From JBGTKH01 sp041744735 (GTDB lineage Bacteria; Planctomycetota; Planctomycetia; Pirellulales; Pirellulaceae): 5,897 bases of DNA. Made by a program: the position numbers and the translations under genes. The stretch lies in the NCBI GenBank assembly GCA_041744735.1, contig JBGTKH010000319.1:1-5897 (forward strand). The letters run 5' to 3'. Of this stretch, positions 1 through 5,390 are shown piece after piece. The first letter of the stretch is position 1. The number at the start of each line of letters is the position of its first letter. The notes under the pieces are model-generated. The model did no database searches, had not been told where the DNA came from, and saw only the letters and a list, made by a program, of their open reading frames with translations.

Positions 1-59
1 CCGTAGTCGAAGGGCTCGCCACGCTCGGCGCGGCTGGATGCGACGAGCCGGTCAAGGGT
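1..59 (-). other. Open frame without a start at the window edge, overlapping the TIR stop
   Basis: Reading the minus strand past the TIR gene, a frame different from the TIR frame is open from a TAA at 60-62 down to the window edge. It encodes DRLVASSRAERGEPFDY and neighbouring residues, which looks more like protein than random sequence. It has no ATG, GTG or TTG in the visible part. It could be the continuation of a multidomain TIR protein after a frameshift, the start of a next gene whose first codons I misjudge, or chance. I do not recognise the family. Confidence 0.2.
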
Positions 60-483
60 TTACGACTGCCTTGATCTTCTTGCAGATTTCCACCAGAGCT
101 TTGTTCTGTTCAGCCGGTGTGAGCGTATCCAGCGGCTGCGACGGGGCGTTCGCTGCTTGGTAATCGGCGATTTCGGTTTCGGTGTACGAACTCGCGCTCA
201 CGGGCACCCAAACGATTGTCAGTCCTTCATCCTCCGCCGCTTGCAACAGCGGCGGCAACTCGTGCTCGGCAATGAAATCGGAGAATAAAAAATCCGGGCT
301 GACCAACAGCACCGCCACCTTCGCCGCAGCCAACGCCTTGCGAATCTTGTCCTTCCACTTCTTGCCGGTTCCAATCTGCGTGTCATCCCAAACGGAAAGC
401 GTGGCATTGCGCACGTACGGCTTCAAGTGCTTTTGCAGTTTCTCCAGCCAAGCTTTGTCCTGATGGCTGTAGCTGACGAACAC
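52..483 (-). CDS. TIR-domain protein, probable NAD-consuming effector
   Basis: This 143-residue protein is almost entirely one bacterial TIR domain (TIR_2 type). The first strand is FVSYSHQDK at residues 2-10, followed by WDDTQIGTGKKW (32-43) and VAVLLVSPDFLFSDFIAEHE (57-75, the box-2 and helix-C region). The conserved acidic position expected to be the catalytic Glu of TIR NADases is Glu75, or less likely Glu73. The domain continues with TIVWVPVSAS and ends near residue 140, so it is full length. Bacterial TIR domains of this type hydrolyse or cyclise NAD in anti-phage abortive infection; that role here is inferred. The start is a GTG at 481-483 with no Shine-Dalgarno-like sequence in front, and the frame is open upstream to a TGA at 532-534. 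Free-standing relatives start at about this point, but a TPR-like stretch in another frame lies directly upstream, so the domain may once have been the C-terminal part of a larger protein. Confidence 0.85.
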   Translation of the reverse strand: MFVSYSHQDKAWLEKLQKHLKPYVRNATLSVWDDTQIGTGKKWKDKIRKALAAAKVAVLLVSPDFLFSDFIAEHELPPLLQAAEDEGLTIVWVPVSASSYTETEIADYQAANAPSQPLDTLTPAEQNKALVEICKKIKAVVNP

Positions 484-485
484 CT

Positions 486-593
486 GATCACGCGTCGTTG
501 GCGTTCGATGTAGTCCAGAGCAGCGCCTGTGTCACCTCCCTGCAGGTGCAGACGAGCCTGCTTGAGCAGCAGATCGAACTTCGTCTCGTAGAG
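486..593 (-). pseudogene. TPR-like relic between the SIR2 stop and the TIR start
   Basis: Directly after the SIR2 stop codon, and in the same frame, the minus strand encodes about 36 residues with the helix-turn-helix pattern of a tetratricopeptide repeat. The core is QARLHLQGGDTGAALDYIE, with the Ala, Gly-Asp and Ala spacing of a TPR, preceded by YETKFDLLLK. There is no start codon, so it cannot be translated alone except by readthrough of the SIR2 TAA. After RQRRVI the frame runs into the TIR coding sequence out of register. I read it as the remnant of a STAND-type protein whose C-terminal TPR array was lost. The reading is pattern-based and the stretch is short, so chance cannot be excluded. 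Confidence 0.4.
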
Positions 594-3410
594 TTATTTG
601 CGACCGCGACCGCCAGACTTTTTGTTTTTCCTTCGCTTTTTCGCCTGCCGGGCACGCTTTCTGAGATGCTTTGGATCCTGTATGTTTTTCATTCGTCCGT
701 CTTCATGCTGCCTGCGCTCTTCCGCCTTTCGATCGTACTCCGCCTGCATCTCCTTCAATTCCAACTTGCTACGTCGTTCAGTCTCAACGCGAGCTTCTTC
801 AGCACGATTCGCCCGCGCTTCCGCCACTTGTCGAAGTTTTTCCTGCCGACGTGCCACAAACCAGCCGGCTTGAGCAGCAAACCGAGGCTTGTCTAAATCT
901 GGTGTCGCTTCGAACTTCCGCGTTAGCTCGTCTGAAGCTTTCTGCTGTCCCCGGACGTCAGCTTCCACCGCTGCCTGAAATTTCTCGCGCTCCTGCTCGA
1001 GAATCACGCGAGACTCGCTAATGACAGGGCTGAAAAACTGCCGGTATGCTTGCTCGTCGATAACTTCAACACCGATCGAATAATAGTTGCTTGTCATCGC
1101 GTCGAAAGCGCGATCCGCATCTAGGGCATCGGACGTGAGAATGTGCAAATGTCGATAGAGGTTTTCAGGGTACCACGTGATGAGCCCGTCCGTTGCGCCA
1201 TACAAGATGTCGAGCAAGCGGCTCGTGCTCACAAAAAACGCCCGCTGAAATGTGCTCCCCGAAGGCGTCAGAATCCCCTGTCGTATCCCGCGAATAATCT
1301 GTATGACCTCAGCTTCAGCAGACGCTTGTGATTCGCCGGCTCGTAACGTCCCTTGCGCGGTACGCTCAACGATGATCTCGTTGACCAACTGCTCATTTTC
1401 GGCATATGTTGTGGCCGTGTAACCGTCATATTGGTGTAGATTGCGACATACAACACCAAACGTTTCCAGTTTCGCTTCGAGAGATTCGTGCGAGCCGATA
1501 CCCAGGCGTTTTGCGTATTCATCAAAAGTATTCCATTGGCCCTTTCCTGCACCGTTGATGTACCCGTCGACGAAGAGGTTGTCCGAGTAATTCGGATCAC
1601 GGATCAGTTGCAGAATGACGTCATGACTGCCGGTGGGATTCCGCGTAACACATTGGCGAAATGCCCATTTGTACGACTCAAAAGTCTCAGTGATGAACGC
1701 TCCGGTGGTAAGCGGAGTGATTCCAAGGGCTCGCATTCTGCCAAACAACTCGGTCGCGAATCCATGAAGATGGCACGCCTCTGCAACCAACGGAAGTAAA
1801 ATATTCGAGTCGCAGATCCAGGCTGTTTCCTGAGCTAGAAATCGTCGCGCCTCGGCACCGGACGGGTCCGCACCAAATATGTGGAAAGCGAAGAATCCTT
1901 GAGCTACGTTTACGAGATACTCGCGCTGGGTCTGAGTAGGTCTCGTAAGCAAATCCATCACGAAGTCGCTGTATGCAAGTCGAAGGTCGAAGTTCGTGAC
2001 TGACGTTGCAGTGCGCATAATCGTCTCGAAGATTTCTGGCATATCCGGCGCTTCAAGCGGCTTATGGCGAAATAACATTGACGACGCCGCGAGTCCTCGC
2101 TTTCGAAAGACGCTCAAGAGCGTTTGCTGAAAAGACCGGACCAAGGAATCAACTTCTTGCACCGTGCTGTCGTCTACCGATCGAAGTGTTTCCCTCAACA
2201 AACCGACGACTTGTGATTCGAGAATGTCGCGACTGCGAGTGACTTCGTCATATTTGGCGCGGCCCGTTTCGGTGATTTGAACACCCTTCCGCATGTCTCT
2301 GAGGCAATTCGCATCTTGAAGTTCACATGTGGAAGATGACACGAAGGTTTCGATTTCTGGATGCTGGCGAATCTCCAACGGTAGCAGTTTCGCCGTCAAT
2401 TCGTCATCCGTAAATATCTTGTCAGCCTCGGATGCCGTCGCGGCCAGAATCTGTGGGGAAATTGCACGTTGAAACAGTTTCCCTTTTTTCGATCCCAGCC
2501 CGAACTTCGAAAACAGGTAAAGCGACGTCGCCACGCGCGCCTCGTCCGGATCTGGAAAGTCCAGAGGGATCTGGGCACACTGCTCACGCGGAATTACGAA
2601 GCGGTCAATTAGGCGAAGGAGGCGTTTGAGTTCGCGATGTGTTCCATCTGGATTCTCGTACGACAGCAGTTCCACGTTGTACTGTTCTCGATACTTACGC
2701 GAATCTGCTGGTCTGACGTCCGCGAGAATCATGTAAATGGGTCGGTCAAAGGAATTCAGTTCACACGCGGTTTCAAGGACAAGCGACAAGTCGGGGTCCG
2801 ATAGGCTGTGCCCAACGACGATGACCGGAACCATCGAAAAAATGCTCTTTAGCTTATCCCGAAAGTACTGCCGCTTTCCCTGCGTCTTGAACTCTTGGTA
2901 TTGCCGCAATCCAAGGACGAGGCCGTCGCTGTAATCGAAGTCACCGTGCAGTTTGACAATGCGCTCGTTTGTGTGGGCCTCGATCTGCGCGAAATCGGTC
3001 TGCGAATTGTTAAGCGGGACGTAGCTGATCTTGATTCGCTTTAGATGCCTCGCGATTTCATCATCGTAGTTCGTTGTCAGGTAGCATCGAATTGGCCACT
3101 TTGCCAGGACTTCGTACGCCCAACCTTTTTCATGTTGGCGTTTCAAACTTTGCTTTAGTCGATTGGCTAGAACGCCCATGCCGCCGATCGCATCGGCAAC
3201 AACGTCGAATAGTTCAGGGAACCGGCTTTGGTTGGCCAGAGTACTAGCGAGTTCCGCGGTCTCAGAGGTAGTTGAGTCGGGTAAGAGCGCGACCGCCGCT
3301 TGCGCAAGTTTTCCCCAGCTTGGATATCCCATCGCAGTTGACGGCCCCGATCCGACAAGCGCGAAGCATCGACCAGAATTAAGTTGCGAGATGAGTTTTT
3401 TGGGGATCAT
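594..3410 (-). CDS. SIR2-domain defence-type protein with a PIN-like region and basic coiled-coil tail
   Basis: This 938-residue protein opens with a SIR2_2-type domain (about 1-265). Its nucleotide-binding motif is FALVGSGPS (16-24), followed by YPSW (29-32), LTTNYDD (111-117) with the expected catalytic Asn114, VKLHGDFD (152-159) with the expected catalytic His155, and VVGHSLSDPDL (198-208). Such domains in ThsA- and DSR-type systems hydrolyse NAD+. Residues 290-395 may form a winged helix (VQITETGRAKYDEV, 377-390), and 395-520 look helical. Residues 528-760 resemble a PIN nuclease fold: WICDSNILLPL with Asp534, FITETFE with Glu575, AEAEVIQIIRGI with Glu701, then FFVSTSRLLDIL, where the usual acidic residue is Ser730. 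From about 800 the chain is charged and coiled-coil-like and ends in a Lys/Arg-rich tail (916-938). The ATG at 3408-3410 follows GGAGG. The gene overlaps the NB-ARC frame by 32 bases. SIR2 is secure; winged helix and PIN are tentative. Confidence 0.9.
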   Translation of the reverse strand: MIPKKLISQLNSGRCFALVGSGPSTAMGYPSWGKLAQAAVALLPDSTTSETAELASTLANQSRFPELFDVVADAIGGMGVLANRLKQSLKRQHEKGWAYEVLAKWPIRCYLTTNYDDEIARHLKRIKISYVPLNNSQTDFAQIEAHTNERIVKLHGDFDYSDGLVLGLRQYQEFKTQGKRQYFRDKLKSIFSMVPVIVVGHSLSDPDLSLVLETACELNSFDRPIYMILADVRPADSRKYREQYNVELLSYENPDGTHRELKRLLRLIDRFVIPREQCAQIPLDFPDPDEARVATSLYLFSKFGLGSKKGKLFQRAISPQILAATASEADKIFTDDELTAKLLPLEIRQHPEIETFVSSSTCELQDANCLRDMRKGVQITETGRAKYDEVTRSRDILESQVVGLLRETLRSVDDSTVQEVDSLVRSFQQTLLSVFRKRGLAASSMLFRHKPLEAPDMPEIFETIMRTATSVTNFDLRLAYSDFVMDLLTRPTQTQREYLVNVAQGFFAFHIFGADPSGAEARRFLAQETAWICDSNILLPLVAEACHLHGFATELFGRMRALGITPLTTGAFITETFESYKWAFRQCVTRNPTGSHDVILQLIRDPNYSDNLFVDGYINGAGKGQWNTFDEYAKRLGIGSHESLEAKLETFGVVCRNLHQYDGYTATTYAENEQLVNEIIVERTAQGTLRAGESQASAEAEVIQIIRGIRQGILTPSGSTFQRAFFVSTSRLLDILYGATDGLITWYPENLYRHLHILTSDALDADRAFDAMTSNYYSIGVEVIDEQAYRQFFSPVISESRVILEQEREKFQAAVEADVRGQQKASDELTRKFEATPDLDKPRFAAQAGWFVARRQEKLRQVAEARANRAEEARVETERRSKLELKEMQAEYDRKAEERRQHEDGRMKNIQDPKHLRKRARQAKKRRKNKKSGGRGRK

Positions 3411-4506
3411 TGCTATTTACCCTCCATGACTTTAGGCAGCATAGCACTAGGACGCCCAACCGTGAAGCCGCTTTATCGCTGTTGAGCATTGCCTCGCGAT
3501 AGCGCTGGGCAATGCGGGCGAAACGGATGCCTTGCTTCAGCACGGCTCGCTTGTCGTCGTCCAGTTCCTGCTCTGCCTCGGCTTGCAGCTCTTCGGCTGT
3601 GCCTAGGTTCAGCGGCGTGGACGGGTCGCCCTGGCCGTACTCTTTGATGTAGCCGCCGGCCAGGTCAACGGTCAACGCGTGCCGGCCGCAGTGCTCGACG
3701 ATTGGGGCGAGTTGCATGTCGCTGCCGCGGACGGCGCGGGCTCGCAGCAGTTGGATGCCGGTTGGCACGTCGATTTCTTCGACGGGGATTGTGTGGAAGA
3801 AGCGAGGTTGGCTGTCGCGGAGGTCGGTCAATGGAAAGCGGCTGGTCACCAGCACGCTCAGTTCGCGGGCCGAGCCGCAGGCGATGTGGTTCAGCAGGTC
3901 GCGGAGGCTGGGACTGGTCAGCCGGCCGAAGCCGCCTCGCGCGCCGCTCTCCTGAACTTTTTCCAGGCCGTCCAGGATGATCAGGCCCTGATGCTGTTGG
4001 ATGTCGAACATCAATTGCGTCGCCGACTTTTCCTTCGCCGGCGATGACGTGCCTTCCAGCCAGATTTGCAGGTGGCGGAAGAAGTTTTCGGGTTTGTCGT
4101 CGTCGTAGAAGGAATAGACGAAGACGCTGTGGGGTGCGGGGAGTGATGTGGTGGCAGAAGAGGACGGGTTGGAAACCCATCCTACAGAAGAGAAGGAGGA
4201 CGGATTGGCAATCCGTCCTACGGGCAATTCGTTGAGAAAGCGGTTGGCGATGGCGGTTTTGCCGGCTCCGCCCATGCCGACTAGGGCACAGACGCCTCGG
4301 CCGCGAGTGGCGTAAGCTTCCAGCTTGCGATCATCCCGGTTCGCAGGCTGGAAGCCTACGCCACTGCCTTGCCACCACTGGCAGACCTGATCGAACTGCG
4401 GACGGTGCTGCCAGTCGCGGGCTCGCAGCAGGGTGTGGACGAAGTAGTGAGATGGTTTGCCCGTTGACACGTGTTTCTCAATCTTGCGCGATGCGCGATG
4501 AGTCAA
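3379..4506 (-). CDS. NB-ARC/STAND ATPase, C-terminally truncated, with in-frame palindromic insertions
   Basis: This frame encodes 375 residues of a STAND NTPase core. A short N-terminal part (GKPSHYFVHTLLRARDW, 16-32) precedes Walker A, GMGGAGKT (77-84). Walker B is LIILDGLE (175-182) with Asp179, the sensor strand is SVLVTSRF (217-224) with Arg223, and a GLPL-like motif GRHALTVDLAG lies at 274-284. STAND ATPases act as nucleotide-dependent sensors that switch on linked effectors. The protein ends soon after FARIAQRYREAM (329-340): there is no winged helix and no repeat sensor domain, and the last roughly 28 residues look unrelated to the family. Two palindromic insertions (residues 48-67 and 96-116) flank the P-loop in the linkers. 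The start is uncertain. TTG at 4504-4506 has no properly spaced ribosome site, GTG at 4468-4470 is an alternative, and a mini-frame MNDSLAPRKTGSAGA (4550-4503) ends in a TGA overlapping the TTG. Probably a remnant, possibly a minimal sensor. Confidence 0.8.
   Translation of the reverse strand: MTHRASRKIEKHVSTGKPSHYFVHTLLRARDWQHRPQFDQVCQWWQGSGVGFQPANRDDRKLEAYATRGRGVCALVGMGGAGKTAIANRFLNELPVGRIANPSSFSSVGWVSNPSSSATTSLPAPHSVFVYSFYDDDKPENFFRHLQIWLEGTSSPAKEKSATQLMFDIQQHQGLIILDGLEKVQESGARGGFGRLTSPSLRDLLNHIACGSARELSVLVTSRFPLTDLRDSQPRFFHTIPVEEIDVPTGIQLLRARAVRGSDMQLAPIVEHCGRHALTVDLAGGYIKEYGQGDPSTPLNLGTAEELQAEAEQELDDDKRAVLKQGIRFARIAQRYREAMLNSDKAASRLGVLVLCCLKSWRVNSNDPQKTHLAT
3421..3425 (-). promoter_or_regulatory. 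Ribosome binding site of the SIR2 gene
   Basis: GGAGG on the minus strand lies 10 bases before the ATG at 3408-3410. It sits inside the 3' end of the NB-ARC frame, which supports both this start and translation of SIR2 on the same message as NB-ARC. It is the strongest Shine-Dalgarno sequence in the minus-strand gene set. Confidence 0.7.
4161..4183. repeat. Short palindromic repeat inside the NB-ARC gene, copy 1
   Basis: Arms AGGACGGGTT (4161-4170) and AACCCATCCT (4174-4183) pair in 9 of 10 positions around a 3-base loop. On the coding strand this gives part of VGWVSNPSS in the NB-ARC protein. It is a near copy of the palindrome that starts 36 bases further on, and both are followed by AC on the plus strand. 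The pair resembles REP-like mobile palindromes, and I associate this sequence type with planctomycete genomes from memory. Confidence 0.75.
4197..4219. repeat. Short palindromic repeat inside the NB-ARC gene, copy 2
   Basis: Arms AGGACGGATT (4197-4206) and AATCCGTCCT (4210-4219) are perfect inverted repeats of 10 bases around GGC. On the coding strand this reads VGRIANPSS. Copy 1 starts exactly 36 bases (12 codons) away, so the protein holds a tandem motif, VGRIANPSS then VGWVSNPSS, in the loop after the Walker A helix. Its outer arms can also pair with those of copy 1 in 9 of 10 positions, allowing one larger hairpin. Confidence 0.8.
4306..4365. repeat. 60-base palindromic element in codon register within the NB-ARC gene
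   Basis: Arms of 25 bases (4306-4330 and 4341-4365) are inverted repeats matching at 23 of 25 positions, with a 10-base loop TCATCCCGGT (4331-4340). The element is 60 bases long and begins and ends exactly on codon boundaries, so it adds 20 codons (residues 48-67, from SGVGFQPA to KLEAYAT) just before Walker A without shifting the frame. The sequence family differs from the 4161-4219 palindromes. It behaves like the protein-coding palindromic elements known from Rickettsia, which is an analogy and not a homology claim. Confidence 0.8.
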
Positions 4507-4793
4507 GCTCCAGCCGATCCTGTTTTCCTTGGCGCCAGGCTGTCATTCATTTCGCGGCGACATTCGGCTGACTGCGCATTGTCGTCGTTCCCCCATTGGC
4601 GGGCAAGAGTTTCGTGGCTTTTAGAATGCGGAAGCGGCAACGCGATGGTTCTTCGCGGGGTCACTGCTTTTATCCGCACCGTAGCGCAGTTCGGCGACTG
4701 TCACCTCACGCTGCTGCTCCCGTGGTTGGGCGCGGTCTGCCATTTAGTCGGAAGGACAAGGGCGGCTGCACGCTGACCCAGATTCCGTCCATC

Positions 4794-4822
4794 TTCCCGC
4801 TCGTTCCCACCGCCGTTAGAAT
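4794..4822 (+). promoter_or_regulatory. Weak candidate promoter of the toxin-antitoxin pair
   Basis: TAGAAT at 4817-4822 differs from the -10 consensus at one base and lies about 45 bases before the toxin ATG. A poor -35 match, TTCCCG (4794-4799), sits 17 bases upstream. The -10 box and spacing are reasonable, but the -35 box matches in only three positions and promoters of this group may not follow the E. coli consensus. Confidence 0.2.
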
Positions 4823-4854
4823 CGCCGCAGTCAACGCCGTTCGCGACCCGAATC

Positions 4855-4858
4855 GAGG
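4855..4858 (+). promoter_or_regulatory. Ribosome binding site of the RelE-like toxin
   Basis: GAGG lies nine bases before the ATG at 4868-4870, which fixes that start over the longer upstream frames. Confidence 0.6.
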
Positions 4859-4867
4859 TTTGATGCA

Positions 4868-5113
4868 ATGAACTATCAAATCGAATTCAAGCCGCGAGCG
4901 ATTAAGGACGTCGAAGCGCTACCCGATTCACAGCGGCGTCGCGTCATGGCCAGGATCGAAGCGCTGCAAAACAACCTGTCGGGCGACATCAAAAAGCTAA
5001 CGGACTTCACACCGGAGTACCGGCTGCGCGTCGGAGATTACCGGGTTTTGTTCGAGGTCGAAGGGGACAGAGTCGTGATTTATCGCGTGCTGCACCGGAA
5101 GGACGCGTACTAA
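4868..5113 (+). CDS. RelE/ParE-superfamily toxin
   Basis: This 81-residue protein has the length and fold pattern of RelE/ParE toxins: a first strand YQIEFKPRA (3-11), two helices (about 12-33), then strands carrying EYRLRVGDYRVLF (50-62), VVIYRVLHRKDAY (69-81). RelE-type members cut mRNA in the ribosomal A site; ParE-type members poison gyrase. Basic residues Arg52, Arg54, Arg59 and Arg77 and the terminal Tyr81 resemble the catalytic set of RelE, which favours mRNA interference, though this is inference. It comes first in a two-gene operon, with its antitoxin 14 bases downstream. Toxin-first order is the minority arrangement for type II systems and is seen in HigBA. It was probably autoregulated by the toxin-antitoxin complex, but I see no clear operator palindrome. 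Confidence 0.88.
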   Translation: MNYQIEFKPRAIKDVEALPDSQRRRVMARIEALQNNLSGDIKKLTDFTPEYRLRVGDYRVLFEVEGDRVVIYRVLHRKDAY

Positions 5114-5117
5114 CTTT

Positions 5118-5121
5118 GGAG
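5118..5121 (+). promoter_or_regulatory. Ribosome binding site deciding the antitoxin start
   Basis: GGAG ends six bases before the ATG at 5128-5130. This supports the ATG over the in-frame TTG at 5116-5118, which overlaps this site and lies two bases after the toxin stop. Confidence 0.6.
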
Positions 5122-5127
5122 ACCATC

Positions 5128-5328
5128 ATGTTGAAACTGCATCCCGAGATCCTAGTCAAGGATGGCAAGAAGCAATTCGCCGTCTTGCCTTATGAGGAAT
5201 TTGTGGCGCTCCAACAATGCCTCGCCGACGCGGAAGACCTATTACAGCTTCGCAAGGCCAAGCGGGCCGAAGGTAAGAAACGCTCGACTCCGCTGGCGGA
5301 TGTGAAACGCAAATTGCGATTGCGCTAG
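5128..5328 (+). CDS. Phd/YefM-like antitoxin
   Basis: This 66-residue protein, counted from the ATG with a good ribosome site, follows the toxin by 14 bases. The N-terminal part reads HPEILVKDGKKQFAVLPYEE (5-24), which matches the strand-turn and VLP-Y-E-F pattern of Phd/YefM antitoxins, where this region forms the DNA-binding dimer. It continues into a helix with AEDLLQLRKAKRAE (35-48), then a basic C-terminal segment TPLADVKRKLRL that would wrap the toxin. It is shorter at the N-terminus than typical Phd/YefM proteins of about 80-90 residues. Its role would be to neutralise the RelE-like protein and repress the operon. The pairing is secure from position and length; the exact antitoxin family is a pattern judgement. 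Confidence 0.8.
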   Translation: MLKLHPEILVKDGKKQFAVLPYEEFVALQQCLADAEDLLQLRKAKRAEGKKRSTPLADVKRKLRLR

Positions 5329-5347
5329 ATTCCTCTCGATCAGAACA

Positions 5348-5367
5348 ACGTCGTTCGGCATCGACGT
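5348..5367. other. Small hairpin in the convergent spacer
   Basis: ACGTCG (5348-5353) and CGACGT (5362-5367) form a 6-base-pair stem with an 8-base loop in the 62-base gap between the antitoxin stop and the VWA stop. Its position suits a shared terminator, but neither side has a T run, so I do not call it one. The rest of the gap shows nothing. Confidence 0.25.
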
Positions 5368-5390
5368 ATTGGGAGCAGTCGCGGTGTTTG

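Larger units (their letters stand above)
4507..4867. other. Divergent spacer without a convincing gene
   Basis: This 361-base stretch separates the minus-strand NB-ARC gene from the plus-strand toxin-antitoxin pair and should hold both promoters. I see no protein with recognisable similarity in either direction. The plus-strand frame from 4596 that runs into the toxin start has an arbitrary composition. On the minus strand there are two mini-frames, one of 10 codons beginning MRSQPNV and MNDSLAPRKTGSAGA (4550-4503). The second ends in a TGA that overlaps the TTG proposed as the NB-ARC start, a stop-start overlap that could couple translation or mark a broken 5' end. TAGAAT boxes occur at 4622-4627 and 4817-4822. 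Confidence 0.5.

Noticed and set aside
498..896. Plus-strand open frame opposite the SIR2 tail
   Set aside because: It is antisense to a well-supported gene and has no recognisable motif.
3395..3401. AAAAAAC run on the minus strand near the NB-ARC/SIR2 overlap, a possible slippery site joining the two proteins
   Set aside because: The heptamer is not in the phase needed for -1 slippage in either frame, and SIR2 has its own GGAGG and ATG.
4161..4219. Two similar repeats 36 bases apart, suggestive of a CRISPR array
   Set aside because: Only two units, each a short palindrome, lying inside an intact coding frame; no array and no cas genes.
4622..4627. Second TAGAAT box in the divergent spacer
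   Set aside because: Too far from the toxin start, no -35-like partner noted, and no gene directly downstream.
4596..4871. Plus-strand open frame running into the toxin start
   Set aside because: No family pattern; its end overlaps the toxin ATG, which has its own ribosome site.
5348..5367. Hairpin as a bidirectional terminator
   Set aside because: Short stem and no T run on either strand; kept only as a low-confidence hairpin.
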